In this document: positions 11,701 through 23,916 of the stretch, in pieces
How the letters are laid out: every line of letters begins with the position of its first letter
Position numbering within the stretch: position 1 is the first letter of the stretch
NCBI GenBank assembly: GCA_026120185.1
Contig: JANUWF010000002.1
Coordinates: 1-64,000 of the forward strand
Length of the DNA stretch: 64,000 bases
Reading direction: 5' to 3'
Source: Voacanga thouarsii
Lineage: Eukaryota > Streptophyta > Magnoliopsida > Gentianales > Apocynaceae
The notes under the pieces: generated by a model
Told to the model about the DNA's origin: nothing
Databases searched by the model: none
Seen by the model: only the letters and a program-made list of their open reading frames with translations
Translations under genes and position numbers: made by a program

Positions 11701-13000
11701 CAGCAATAGCCTCCTCGTATCTAGTGGGGTCTTGTTCCTAATGGTCAGAGACTAGCTCAAAAGCTTCTCCAATCCGCCTTTCTGGAACCCTAGACACTCT
11801 CCCACTATGACGAGGCTCCATTTGTACAGGCTCTTGAGTCTGTACCTCTTCTTATTCCACAATTGGGTCAGAAGAAGTTGCTTCCAAAGATAACTTCTCC
11901 TCTAGTTCCAACCTAGTCGAACCATTCGTGGAAGTACTTTGATCATCCTCTAAGTATCTAGCATTGGCACTAACCAGTACCTTCTGCTCCTTAGGATGAT
12001 AAAAATAACCACCCTTTGTCTCTTTTAGATACCCAACAAAATAGCATAATTCTGATCTTGGTTCCAACGTCTCCCTTAACCAGTACATACGCTTGATAAC
12101 CCCATATCCTGAGATGATTCAGACTTGGCTTATGCCCAGTCCACATCTTTTAGGGAGTCCTAGGTACTGACTTGGAAGGCACCAAGTTTAGAATATATGT
12201 CGTTGTTTCCAAGGTATATCCCCAAAAAGACACTAGAAGAGTAGCATGAGACATCATGCTTTGGACCATTTCCATCAATGTCCTGTTCCTTCTCTCAGCT
12301 ACTCCGTTCTGCTTGGGTGTCCCCGGCACAGAGAGTTGGGATACTATCTCATGATGTACCATGTAGTCCTTGAATTCACCAAGGAGGTACTCTCCACCAC
12401 GATCCAATCGTAAGGTCTTGATCAATTTACCTATCTAACGCACCACTTCAGCCTTAAACTCTTTGAACTTGTCAAAAGAGTCAGACTTGTGTCTCATTAG
12501 GTAAACGTAACCAAACCCTATACAATCATCCATGAAAATGATGAAGTACTCAAAACCTCCTCTAGCTGGTGTAGACAGGGGACCACACATATCAGTGTGA
12601 ACAAGACTCAATACCTCCTTGGCTCTATCCGCCTTATGGGCAAATAACCTTTTGGCCATCTTTCCCATCAGGCAAGACTCACACTGAGGCCAATTTTTCA
12701 ATCTCAATGAGCCCAAAGGCCCATCATGGATCAACCTTTGAATCATGGTTGAGTTGATATGCCCCAACCATAGATGCCAAAAATAAGAGTCATTGACATT
12801 GGTCTTTCTCTTCCATGTTAAAAGTTCAGATCGAGCGTTATTTAATTGATTGTTAATCGGGTTTAAGAAAAATAGATTCCCATACGTGTGCCTAGTATAT
12901 AAAATTTCTCCATCTCTACTGATAGAAATACTATAATGGAAAGATACAAAATATCCTTGATTTATTAGTTTCACAACCAAAATTAAATTCTGTCTAAATC
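11701..13000 (-). pseudogene. A3 copia integrase
   Basis: This is the minus-strand copia integrase. Frame 12980-12435 contains the zinc-binding part (FWHLWLGHIN with the His pair, CESCLMGK with the Cys pair) and the first catalytic Asp in LVHTDMCGPLSTPARGGFEY. The second Asp is in FIIFMDDC. Frame 12425-12150 has the third acidic residue region, RLDRGGEYL, then SVPGTPKQNGVAERRNRTLM and SFWGYTLETTTYILNLVPSK. Frame 12088-11852 has SELCYFVGYLKETKGGYFYH and KVLVSANARYLEDD, the C-terminal part. The three pieces are separated by stops or frameshifts near 12430 and 12120. Integrase inserts the cDNA and creates the five-base duplication. Confidence 0.92.
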
Positions 13001-13280
13001 AAGATACATATAAAATATCTTTCAAAACCACTATTCTATTACAATCAAATACAAGATCCAGCTCTCCCACTGTAAGGGTCTAAACTTATGCTTCATTTCC
13101 CACACGCAGTTAAAGTTCGCCCTTCTGGAGTCTTCTAATCTTTCTAAACCCCTTCAAGGAGTTATAGATGTAATCAGTGGCTCCTGAATCAACAATCCAA
13201 GTGGAAGTTGATCCAACCGTTGATATAGACTCTAGATAGAAAACATTACCTATGGGATTTTTCTTAGCTTGAAGATCTGG
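13001..13280 (-). pseudogene. A3 copia aspartic protease
   Basis: At the C-terminal end of the 13748-13110 minus-strand frame lies STSTWIVDSGATDYIYN, the copia protease active site D-[ST]-G-A, here intact as DSGA. It is followed by GFRKIRRLQKGEL and then by a region with stops (13109-13001) that should encode the rest of the protease. The domain is fused directly to gag, without the separate frame seen in retroviruses, as is usual in copia elements. Confidence 0.85.
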
Positions 13281-14052
13281 ACACTCCTTTTTCAAGTGTC
13301 CCTTCAGTCCACACTTGAAGCATTTGCCCTTAGGCTTGGCTTTGGGCTGGGTCTTGGGCTGGACCGCTGCGTTCCCCTTCTTCTTCTTGAACTTTCTAGT
13401 CTTGGGCCCAATCCTAGAAGATGAAGCCTTAGCAATCATAGCCTTAGATTGTGGCTTCATGACCTTCTCCGCCATCTGGATCTCCTCCATCAACTCAGTC
13501 AAACCCATGTTCAACTTGTTCATGTTATAATTCAACTTGAACTGAGTAAAGGAACCCGGTAGAGATTCGAGAACCATATCCACTTGGCTCTCGGGGTCAA
13601 TGACTGCCCCTAAGATTTCTGCCTCCTTGAAAGCAGCAATCATCTTGAGCATAAGCTCTCTGACTAATGCTCCCTCAGCCATCTTAGTGTTAATGATGGT
13701 TCGAAGAGCCTCCTGCCTTACGGGCCGCCTCTTATCCGCGAACATCATGGTTAATGTTGGGTTATGTCATACGCAATGGTCATGTGCTTATGTTTAGTTG
13801 GAGCACATTGGACATGGAGGCCAACATGTAACAACAAGCCATCTCATCGGCCTTCTTCCATGCCTTCTCAGCCTCATGCTCCTCGACGGTGGAACCCTCC
13901 CCAATAACAGGGCAGGTTTCGTAAAGAATATACTTATACTCTTCCGCTGTGAGTATTATATCCAGGTTCCTTTTCCAGTCCACATAGTTTGGTCGCGTTA
14001 GCTTATTCTCTCGAAGAATAATGGCCAATGGACTAAAAGAACCTCCCACCAT
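13281..14052 (-). pseudogene. A3 copia gag with CCHC zinc knuckle
   Basis: Gag starts at 14052 with MVGGSFSPLAIILRENKLTR and runs to 13780 (NYVDWKRNLDIILTAEEYKY, then ILYETCP). After a frame break at about 13750-13790 it resumes at 13748 with MMFADKRRPVRQEALRTIIN, TKMAEGALVRELMLKMIAAF, MVLESLPGSFTQFKLNYNMN and a basic KTRKFKKKKGN tract. The zinc knuckle CFKCGLKGHLKKEC (C-x2-C-x4-H-x4-C) is intact. The start is supported by the same opening in A1 at 27459 on the plus strand. The frame break makes the polyprotein defective. Confidence 0.92.
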
Positions 14053-15710
14053 TTCTAAAAATTTGAAAAATAAAAGAAAAAAAATTCAGTTTCTGAAAAC
14101 AAAACAAATATGTGCACTTTATCCTTATTATCAAAACTGATAATAATCAATTTGGCTCTTAGAAAAACTGACATAGCTTCTTGGGAAAATTAACAGTTTC
14201 CTAAGCTCAGTGTGTTAACCACCACAAATTAATTTCCCTTCTAGGTAATGATCTAGAAGATAACTCCATCAAGGGGATGGCCATTTCCTCTTATTTCCTA
14301 TAGACATACCTCGCACTATGACCTCCAACGAAGGGTTGGCCGATCATAGTACGTGCCCCGGGTTATTAATTACATCCTTCTATTAGATCTAGATCCTTGT
14401 GATATCCCCATCCTATACAGGTTCACTCCCAAGGTGACGCGAGGGGACCCACGATCTCTAATGAGGATCGTGATGGAAGCCGTGGGACCGTTGGAACCCC
14501 TCTCCCACTTAGTCTTTTAAAACAAGGGTTTTCTGAAAAATATCCTTTTGAAAATTTCCATTAAGTTTTCCCTTAACTCAAAAATAAAATGTTTAAGTCC
14601 ATAAAAATCTCTATGTCAAGGCTTATATCCTTTGAGAGTTTTTCCCATAGACTAATTTTATTTAAGTTAAAAACTTAATGATTTCAAAAATTTTCCAATT
14701 AAAACTTTCTAAAGACTTTGGTCTCAAGTTTATTTGACAAAACAATTTTTCTTGTGCCAAACTAAAACAAAATGGCTTTCTATTTTAACCTTACAAAAAT
14801 ATCTAAATCCAATATATTTTATATGTCAAGGATTAAATCCTTTGAGAAAATATCTAAGGATTAATTTTTGTTCAAGCTAAAATAACCATTCAATTTGTAG
14901 AAAAATATTTTCCTTGTCAAAAACATTCCCAAAGACTTTGGTCTTTGAGAAAACATGCACATAGGTACAATAAATAAATAGCATGCTAGAAAATTGTAGA
15001 CGTTCTCATGCTCTTCTACTTTTAAACCTAAGCGCCCAGATAATAGAATTAAATACATTAATTAATTTATTAATGGTCTTGTTTAATCCTAAAATCCCTT
15101 ACTAATGTTTTCCATGCAAAAATATTCCTTGAATATTAACTATTGCAAAATATTAACTTTACCTGGTATGGACCCCAAAACCAAAAGAAATTGCAAGAAA
15201 AATTACCAGGAAAAATTAAAAAAATTTCCTTGGTCCACTGCACCCACCGCACTGGATTAGCCACCCGTCTGAACTATGGTCTACTGCACCTGCCACATAG
15301 AACCAGGACCCATGAGAAAACAGTGTGGACCGGCCATTCAAACCCTAGTTGGCGCCAGTTTCGGCGGCCTAGCCATCGCCGGTTCCGCTCTGTTCACCTC
15401 TTCCTGCAGTTTTTTTTCTGCGAATTTCCTCTATTTTTCTACACAACTTCTAGCTTCGATGGCTCTTCGATTTCGAATCAAATACAATGAAATCAATCAA
15501 AACCAACAACCGCCAATACCCATAAACATTGGGCTTACACGATTTACTAAGAAAAATATAAAATTACAGATTCCTATACCTCCACCAGTGAGGTTTAATA
15601 GAGAATCTATTCATACCATAAACAACGAAGGATCACAATATTAATCACACACATGTGTCCAGTTTAATTCATCTAGATACATGCTCCCTACACTTTCACA
15701 AAACCTTGAT
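14053..15710 (-). other. A3 leader (5' untranslated region)
   Basis: About 1.65 kb between the primer site and the gag start has no coding domain. It contains AT-rich stretches, a segment at 14270-14520 that resembles A1 leader 26990-27240 (so it is conserved in the family), and a GC-rich patch at 15230-15410 with repeated short GC words (CACCGCACTGG, GGCGCCAG, GCCGG). Open frames on either strand here have no recognisable product. Confidence 0.75.
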
Positions 15711-15723
15711 GCTCTAATACCAA
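15711..15723 (-). other. A3 primer binding site (tRNA-Met type)
   Basis: The minus strand reads TTGGTATTAGAGC next to the 5' LTR end. It differs by one base from the core TGGTATCAGAGC complementary to the 3' end of initiator tRNA-Met, the usual primer of plant copia elements. Confidence 0.88.
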
Positions 15724-15724
15724 T

Positions 15725-17547
15725 TGAAGGCACGAAAAGTAGGAAAACACAGGGCACGTAGCAGAAGCAAACATAAAAAAAAAACTAGAAAAACAAGAAC
15801 AGGGATTCTAGGGCAGGGCCAGCGCCGGCTCCGGCAGCCCTAGCCAGTGCCGGTTGCGTCCTGTCCCAATCCCGAGGTTTTAAAAATTTACCACTCCTTT
15901 TGGTTTTCAAAAATGGCTGGATCGGAACGTGCACAACCGGAGTAGGTGTGCTGGTGGAAGCCTCTGGTGCAATTTCTGCAAGCCTCCTACTCCGTCTTTG
16001 CATGTATGTGAATGCCGAACTCTCGATCTTCCAGTATATGGCTTGTCTAACTACTGTTTAGTGAACAACTAACATGCTAGGGAATTTTTCTGGAAAGAGA
16101 GAGAGAAAGTGAGATGCCTAGCCTTTCACAGAGAAGAAGCCGTCTCTTAGATTGTGTGTTCTCTCACAACCACGTTATTTCCAATCCTCCTGTTTAACCT
16201 AAATAAAACCCTTGCTTAAATTGGACTGGGCCATTGGACTCTTAATTTAACATTTTGTGCTTAATTAATTATTCTAGTTAGAACCAACTTAATGGCTCAA
16301 AAAATAATTAATGTTTCCAGCCCAAATAAACCAATCCAATTAAATAAGCCTAAATTAGTTTAGTCCCAAGTTAATCCCTACTTATTCAAACTGGGCTAAA
16401 GCCCTGGATGATTAATTAACCCACTAAACTAATTTAATTGATTCTTTCTCTCCATGGACCTTTATTTTATTCTAGCCCAATAATTAAATCAAGCTACATA
16501 AATAAAACAAAATCCATTTAATTTAATATAATTCCTTAGCCCGTATTTAATTAGGACTTATTGTCTATACTGTAGACCAAAAGACATACCGCATTGGCTA
16601 CTAAAATGACCAAAATACCCTTACCATATAAATAGCTGTATTTTACATTTTAAATATTTCCTGATATCACCATAAGGAAATATTGACTCCAAGGACAGTG
16701 CAGCGTTAGCAAAGTCTCCGACCTACAGGTGTAATGACTAAAATACCCCTATATACATTGCGTACATTCAGAGAGGAAGAAGTGTACTAACACCTCTCTA
16801 AATGACATCTACTATCCTTAGGGCTCTAATCCAATGATCCATGACTTCCTAGATTATTTTCGCTTTCCAAAAGAGCTATCCTCAAGCAAACATCCAAGTC
16901 ATGTTTCCTAGGGCCCTGGATATTTAGATCATTCAGACAACCACAAAAAGACGACATAGAATAGAAACTATCTTGTACAAGTTTGTCTTAACTAACTAGT
17001 CACACATACCCAATATGCAAGTACATTGGCCCTACGATAGAACCCCAACTATAGCATATCAAAGCATATGTTTCCAGTTTCGTTAGATCACCAACTTATA
17101 CTCAAGTCGTAGAGTACTAGTCCACACTATTGCGGTAGTAGTCTAGGTTTCTACCATATAGTACTTTTAAAAACCACTACTATAGGTCATATTCTACGTA
17201 TTCGAAATACACTTATGTTATGAAGTGAGTGAACTACTCACTGGCTAAAGGTAACCCATTTCCCATTTAGAATTTACAATATAATAACCTAGACATGATG
17301 AGATTCTCATTCTCATCAATCGGTTAAGAACAAAAGTTTATGTGTTAAGTAACCCGTGATCCATACCTTACTGTGAAAGACCTCCATTCACATGGACCAC
17401 TTACCTAAATATAATAGGTCTTTTCCAAATATAATTGTGCACAAATAAAATTGTAAATTTACAAACAATTTCTGAAAATAAATTCTTTTATTAAAACATT
17501 CGATTTTTACATCAGAAACGTAGTCTAAGAGGGCATACATCCCAACA
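15725..17547 (-). repeat. A3 5' LTR
   Basis: The direct repeat partner of 8316-10136. On the plus strand it begins TGAAGGCACG and ends CATACATCCCAACA, giving TG...CA termini in element orientation. It is followed by the right ATACC duplication at 17548-17552. The GC-rich islet is at about 15815-15865. No coding content. Confidence 0.92.
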
Positions 17548-17757
17548 ATACCCTTATTCACCCTATCATTCTCGTTTACTCTAGTAGTAGTTTCAGTCAA
17601 CTGTTGGATCGTATCTGTTGTCTTTTGAAAAGCTTGAAATATGGGGTAGTCCAAAATCGTAAGGTGGGGACTTTCTGCCTATGGTTCCTCTACCATTGGC
17701 TCAGGGTTGCTTCTAGTAACCTGCGATGATCGTCCGAAGGTCCGTTTAGGAGGCATC
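17548..17757 (-). pseudogene. G1 gypsy gag, N-terminal part
   Basis: The minus-strand start at 17757 reads MPPKRTFGRSSQVTRSNPEP, then a stop, then the frame PHLTILDYPIFQAFQKTTDT and IQQLTETTTRVNENDRVNKG. This is the N-terminus of a Tekay/Del-like gag. It ends at the A3 insertion and resumes at 8310. The first five bases, ATACC, are the duplicated target. The start codon lies about 25 bases after the proposed 5' LTR end, a short leader that is common in this lineage. Confidence 0.8.
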
Positions 17758-17781
17758 TGTATAATTCATAAGATATAGCAA

Positions 17782-20700
17782 TGTAACATGGCTCAAAAGC
17801 AATCAAAAACATAGGCTCAATGCATATAGCAAAACATAACATATATTCATTCTCATTTATCATAAAGTCTGTACAAAATGTGTGGGCCACGCACACAGTT
17901 ATATACACCAATCAAACAGTACATATCATACTATGTATCTACATCTTATCCTTCTACTCGTCATCATCGCTGTTCGATACAGGAGGTCCTGAGTCAGTCG
18001 AAACTGTGTAAGACTCCGTTACATCAACCTCCTCATCTACATTCGCATCTAGCTGCAGCCAAGCAAGTATACCACAGCATAACTTGTGTTCCACAACACA
18101 CAATCTTTTACTTGCCACCATAAGCCAGGGGTCCCAATCCTGACGTCAATCACCATCAAAGTGGCAAGGAGTCAAATGTACCGAGTGTCCCCGCCCGGCA
18201 TCCAGCAAATGACTAAAAATAAGAAGTGCCCGCAGACGAGGCAATTGCCAGGTGCTAAATGGCTAGCCAGGACGATTCATCTCAATATCCTGTCACCCCA
18301 TTCGGAGTAAGACAATCCCTTCAACTAGGCCAGGTTTCTAGGGCCATCTAACTCTAATGTAGACTAGTTCAAAGATCAAAGTCCTTACAGAATACTAAAC
18401 GTTAACAATACCAACCCTGTCTGACTGATCAGGCCAGAGGGTTATTTATCCCGCAGGATTTTCAAATCAAAATATTTTTTGGGCAAAATCACATTTTACA
18501 GAACTTGATCCCACTGACTCGCAAGTCTAATCATCATTCACATAGGCTCTACAAAGCCAATCAATTCTTTCCTTGGTACATTAGGCTAATAAAATAATTT
18601 CAGAGATCAAAAGGTCATTTTTCAAAAGTCAATCTCATCACGAGAGATCATTTTTCAAAATAATGTTGAAATAGGATAAAGAGTTCTATTTACACATCAA
18701 AACATGTTTCCAAGAGTATTCAGGTCGTTTTCCCCATACTCGATCACAAAATTCATTTTCCAAGGGCATTCGGGTCGTTTTACCTATACCTGATTCCAAA
18801 AAACTTTCCAAGGATATCGGGTCATCTTACCCTTACCTGATTTGAAAAAATATTCACCATAGTTCCAATAAGGATATTTCAGTCATTTACCGAATACCTG
18901 ATTTCAAAGGTTTCCATAAAACATTCCAATAAGGACATTTAGATTATTTTCAAAATACTCGATTCCAAAAGAAACTCATTTCAAGAAATCCAGAATTCTA
19001 ATCCAAAAAGAGGATTAAATTCAAAGTTTCCAAACACAGTTCCATAAAATGTTCCAATAAGGGCATTCTAGTCAATTTATGAACATCCAATTCCAAAATT
19101 AATCATTTTTCAAAAACCCCAATTATTTAATCCAGAAAAGACTAAATTCACAAACTCATACTTTAATCATTTGTTAAGGTTTCCAAGCTAATCATGAAGT
19201 TCATTCTAGCCCAAAATAGCATAAAACAAATCTTGCTCAGATATACCTCAAACATATTTAGGGATTTCCAAAACGGTATATAACATAGCATTTCATAGAA
19301 AAACAAAGCACACTAGCTTTGGAAAGAGTTTTAGAAATCTAAGGGACTTACCTCGTGTCCAAAGTACTCTTCACGTACACGGCCATTTAGTCACCATTTC
19401 TACTATTTTCGACTTCCGTTGGTCATTTACCGCTAAACCTACACCAAACATTATTTTCAGGTCAATTCATATTTGGCCGAAAAATAGCTGACAGTTAGCT
19501 GACGTCCAACCGACATTTAGACGACGAGTAGCCGACAGTTAAGGAAAACGTTTAACTTTCGTTTACGTCGTTTTTTTGTCATTTATTCGTTTCTTTCATT
19601 TTCCTTTTTCAACATCCTTTCTCGCTTCATATACAAGGGATTCATTTTATATTCCCCTTAATTTCACCCAAAATCACACAATTAATCATCCTTAGGTTCT
19701 TCCATCTTCTAAGCAAAATTCTGAAATTTTGCTGTTTTGACACATGATTTTGTTTTGAACATAACATTTAATATACAACTCCGATTTGACTGTATGATAT
19801 ACCAAAATGACTATAAGACTCTTAAATTTAATTTAGAGTTGGAACTTTTTAGATTTCTAGTCCCCATGAGTCATTATTGGGCAAAAATAGCCCTAGTAGT
19901 TTTTTGGTTTTTTGTCCCTTTTCACAAAACAAGTTCACCTACCTGTGCTTCTTCATTCATAGCACCTATATAACCCTTAGTCCACTTCATTTCCCTTTAA
20001 ATAACTTTAATTATTCTGGTTTTCAAGTTCAAGAAAGCCACTAATTTCTTATGCAAATAACATACAATTAACTTCAACGTTAAAAAATAATCATAATCCA
20101 TTTTCTTTAACGTTTAAACCCGTTTTTATCCCAACTCTACCATCTTTCTTCTCAATCATGAACCCCCCCCCCCCCTTTAAATCACCATTCAAATACCCTT
20201 ATTCACCATACAAAATATAGCCTATGAATCCTTCATCCAACCAGTACACACACTTGCACACACAAAGTCTCATATAGTACACAATAATCATTTAAATCTG
20301 CACAAATCTCATGTTTTCATGTTATAATTCATACCAAAATGATCACCTTAATGAAATCTACAACTTTAATTCTTGAAGAATAGGACTTTACCTTGTGTAT
20401 AGTGTGTTTTGGCTTGATCTTGCTCCAAGCACACCAAGAAATACACACTTTTTCTTTCTCTCACTTTTTCTATTTTTTCTTGATTTTTCCTTTCCTTTTC
20501 TTCCATATTTCTTCCTTCCTTCTTATTTTATGGTCTTGGCTGGTTTCTCCCCTAAATCCACTGCCATTCTTGGTCAAAATAATGACCAATAGGATTTTGC
20601 TCAATTAAATGAATGGTGGCTACTTTACACGTATCGCGATCTCGTTTTTTTCGCATTTTCCTTAATTATTTTACAAAGCTTATTTAAGAAGTCTTGCATG

Positions 20701-21258
20701 CATGAATATTTCATGTATCCTCTTATTATTTGACACTTTTCCTTGGCCAGCAATCACAAGAAGCCACACATCCCATTTTCAACCGCATTTTCCTATTTTC
20801 TTCAAAAATGACCAAAATCGGGTTCGTAACGGGAAAATATTTTATTTCACCATTCACCTCGAAAAAATCCACTGAATCCATTGGTAATACTTAAATTCTT
20901 CAATTCCTTCTCTACTTGGTCAAATTTTCCATCAAAGTCGCGGGCGCGGTCAAAATGTCAAAAATGCCCCCGATACCTCGGGTAGCATAATTTACACCAA
21001 AACGTGCATTTTATCGTACTGATCAATTTCTCTTTTCCGAATACCCTAAAATTCTTCTTTTTTTACTAATAATAGCCTTTCAAAAATTTAGGGTTCGGGT
21101 AGAACAAATCCAATAATTACATCTAGGTCCTGACAAAATTTTATTTTACCAAAGTATTCGTCTCATTACACTGATCAACTTTTGTTCTAGACATCAATAC
21201 AAATTCTCATCCTATTACAAATAGTTGCCAATCGAAAGTAAAAAGGTGGGGTGTTACA
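17782..21258 (-). repeat. G1 gypsy 5' LTR
   Basis: Positions 18515-21258 are the direct repeat of 1363-4098. In element orientation the LTR starts TGTAACACCCCACC at 21258. I place its end at 17782 because TGTTACA there mirrors the starting TGTAACA (a 7-base terminal inverted repeat) and gag begins just downstream. The 17782-18514 part holds a GC-rich segment (for example GTGTCCCCGCCCGGC near 18186) of the type seen near the 3' end of the S LTRs, and no coding region. The alternative is that the LTR ends at 18515: the minus strand there reads TGGGATCAAG, loosely like a tRNA-Met primer site, and the homology with the 3' LTR stops there. Confidence 0.78.
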
Positions 21259-21822
21259 TTGAAACTATAAAAAAAATATTTTTTTTTGATTAATTCAATG
21301 ATTGAAACAATTTTCAATCTCGAAGCTATAGACATCACGTAGCCTTGTGCCAATTTTTTTTTTAAAAATAAAATTAGGTACAATTCCAATCAGAGAAGAC
21401 AACTGCCATATTAAAAAAAAAAAATAGCTTTCACATAAAGACAAGCCTCCCAAGGTTGTTAATCATCCTCCCAAGGATGCAACCAAAAACCATTCTGGTC
21501 AACCCTTGCAATTGAATATGTAAAATGAAATTCCTTTTTTTCAAGGTATAATAATGGCACAAGCCTCCCAAGGATGTTAATCATCCTCCCATGGATGCAA
21601 CCAAAAACCATTCTGAAAATTGTTTCCTTAATGAATTTTCCGTTAGTGAATTAACGGAAATTTTTCTCCTTTTCACGTCTTCAGCTTCCTTGACAAATTT
21701 AAGGAACAAAACCTTTTTTTTCTTTTTTTTTTTCACAAAAACAATTTCTGTGAATTAAAGAAAACAATTTCTATAATTTACTGAAACCAATTTTAGTAAT
21801 TAAGATGCAAATATATACATAC

Positions 21823-21855
<33 letters not shown>

Positions 21856-22040
21856 CATATAACCCGCTAAAACAATTTTTTTTTTAAAATAAAATTTTAC
21901 ATGAAACAATTTTCATGGACTTGAATGTAATTTTGAAACTATTTCAAATTTTAAAATATTTATGAAACAATTTCATAACGTCGAATTTATTTTGAAACAA
22001 TTTCAAAATAATAATAAAATTCATAAAACACATACGAGAT
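21259..22040 (-). other. B' copia leader with repeated palindromes
   Basis: This is the untranslated leader of B', lying between G1 and the B' 5' LTR. It has at least five palindromes with core GAAACAATTTC or close variants at 21300-21319, 21900-21917, 21932-21948, 21960-21978 and 21989-22009. It also has a duplicated segment of about 56 bp (21443-21498 and 21560-21615) and an ACAT/TA microsatellite at 21811-21861. No coding domain was recognised. The same palindrome core recurs in the leader of B (40292-41100). Confidence 0.8.
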
Positions 22041-22053
22041 GGTTCTGATACTA
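22041..22053 (-). other. B' primer binding site (tRNA-Met type)
   Basis: The minus strand reads TAGTATCAGAACC beside the LTR. It differs at two positions from TGGTATCAGAGCC, the initiator tRNA-Met complement. The intact form TGGTATCAGAG is at the same place in B (40293). Confidence 0.85.
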
Positions 22054-22054
22054 C

Positions 22055-23916
22055 TGTTAGATTTCGAGCATGCAAACTAGTTTACACACAGCAGAAAAAT
22101 AAAATGAAATCCATGTAAAGGATCACTTGTATGTAATTAAACGGATCATTAGAAGAGAAGAAAAATACCTAAAAATGTAAGTTTTAAAATTTTTCTTCCG
22201 CGCGAATCCCCTTCAAAAATTGATCCAATCGAGCCACCAAATTCAAAGGATAGGAATTTCTCTAATATTGATCCACATGAAGAACGCACTCAAAACCACC
22301 AAAATCTACACTAGTAGAATAATGCTTGGTAGCTTTATGATTAATTTAGTTGAGAAGAAATTGTTTTCTTTTTCCTTCGAAAAGAAAAAGAAGAAGAAGT
22401 CTCTCTGTACGTGTTTTGTCTATTTTTCTTCTTACGGTGGCCAAAGTCTCTATATACAGAGAATAAATTCTCTCTCTATATAATAGGAAACTAATTTCCT
22501 TTTTCCTTTTTAAAACAAATGCCATAAGAAGATAAAGAAAAAGAATACACATAAAACTAGAAAAGCATGTTAGGAAATTGCTAACTTGAATTTGAATTCC
22601 AAATTTGTTAGGAATTTTCTTTTCAATTATAGGCTTAGGAATTTCAAGAATTGAAATTAGGCCCTATGAATTATAACAAGTTTATAATTCACCTATAGGG
22701 ATTTATGAATCACAATTCACCCTAAATAATTATAACACTTTATAATTAGACCATAATAATTATTTCTTCTAACAAATTAACCCTATAATATTGTCAAATA
22801 ATATTTTGAGTACCAATTTCTCTATTGTGTGTGACATTTTAGGTTTTCTAGTCATTTGCTAGCTAATATGAATTAATTCTATCATAATAGAATTAATAAT
22901 CCTTTTAATAATTATAATTGATTTATTAATTCTAATTATGATTAAATTTATTAATTCTCTAATTAATAAATTCATATTTCGCAGATCATGAATAGTATCT
23001 AGTAATACATCATGACCACCCAAAAATCTCGAAAGTCAAGTGGCTTAATATGAACCTTTCAATAGCCAAACGTCAATACAATAAACTCATTTCACCATAC
23101 AATAACTTATTCAGTTTAGAGTATGGAATTAGTGCCAATTTCCTCTAGAATATTAGTTAATTCTGGCCCAAATATTTTAGTACTTGTTCCCAGAGAGTAT
23201 GTGTATCAATTGGAACTATTTCCAACACATAATCGCCTTGGCCAAGAACTTCATGAGTAATGATCCCTACAAATGCTCATGAGACATTCATTCCTACTAT
23301 TAGGAGTGGTGAATCCTTTATTGACCTTCTCAATTACTTTCATTTACTTCACGTAATACCTAATGTCCATCCCGTAGGTGATCTGGTAAGGACTCCAGTT
23401 ATTTGAATCAAAGTATTATGCTTAGCAAACACAGTATCTTGGAGTTCTAAAGTCTAAGGATATTTGCACATTTGCTATACTGAGATTCTATCACTGGTAC
23501 TAAATAGTCATCTATGTGATTATCTCACGGTTAGGTCATCCAATATAGTTGTTCAAATAAGAAGCATCCACATGTTAACTTTGAGTATCACACTCACGGA
23601 TGTGAGAACCACCGCTTAATCAAATCAAGAAGTGTAACACGTGCTAATCTTAACGTATTAATGATGTCCCATCTCATTAATACTATGACTAGGGATAATT
23701 TAAGAACAAACACATATTCTAGTATAGTAGGAACCTCACATCACGATCTCTATCATGATTTTCTTAACATGGTGCTGTACTTAAGACTTTATCTAATAGT
23801 TTTTATATACATAAACATATAGAATAAAGAAATTCAAAGATAAAAGAGTGTCTTTTATTAATTTAATATGTAAAATACATTGTATTAATGATTACTTATA
23901 GGGCACAATCCTAACA
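22055..23916 (-). repeat. B' copia 5' LTR
   Basis: On the plus strand it starts TGTTAGATTTCGAGC and ends GGGCACAATCCTAACA, so it has TG...CA termini and a short inverted repeat (TGTTAG/CTAACA). It is the reverse complement of the LTRs of B (39116-40291 and 44150 onwards). Its right edge breaks the A1 5' LTR, so B' inserted there; the expected duplication on the right is GGATC (23917-23921). No coding region. Confidence 0.9.

Larger units (their letters stand above)
8316..17547 (-). mobile_element. A3: complete Angela/Tork-like copia element inserted in G1 gag
   Basis: This is a full-length Ty1/copia element of 9232 bp on the minus strand. It has two LTRs (15725-17547 and 8316-10136), a tRNA-Met type primer site, a polypurine tract, a gag-pol region in copia order (gag, protease, integrase, reverse transcriptase, RNase H) and the duplication ATACC on both sides. 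The LTRs differ by scattered substitutions and small indels; the last 56 bases compared by hand differ at 3 positions. It is the innermost full element of the nest. Frameshifts and stops in gag and pol make it non-autonomous now. The LTR start, TGTTGGGATGTATGCCC, resembles the BARE-1/Angela group. Confidence 0.92.

Noticed and set aside
18500..18514. Primer binding site for G1 directly at the 18515 homology edge
   Set aside because: GTGGGATCAAG on the minus strand is only loosely like TGGTATCAGAG. The alternative end at 17782 gives terminal repeats TGTAACA/TGTTACA and a gag start close by. Kept as an alternative, not as the main call.
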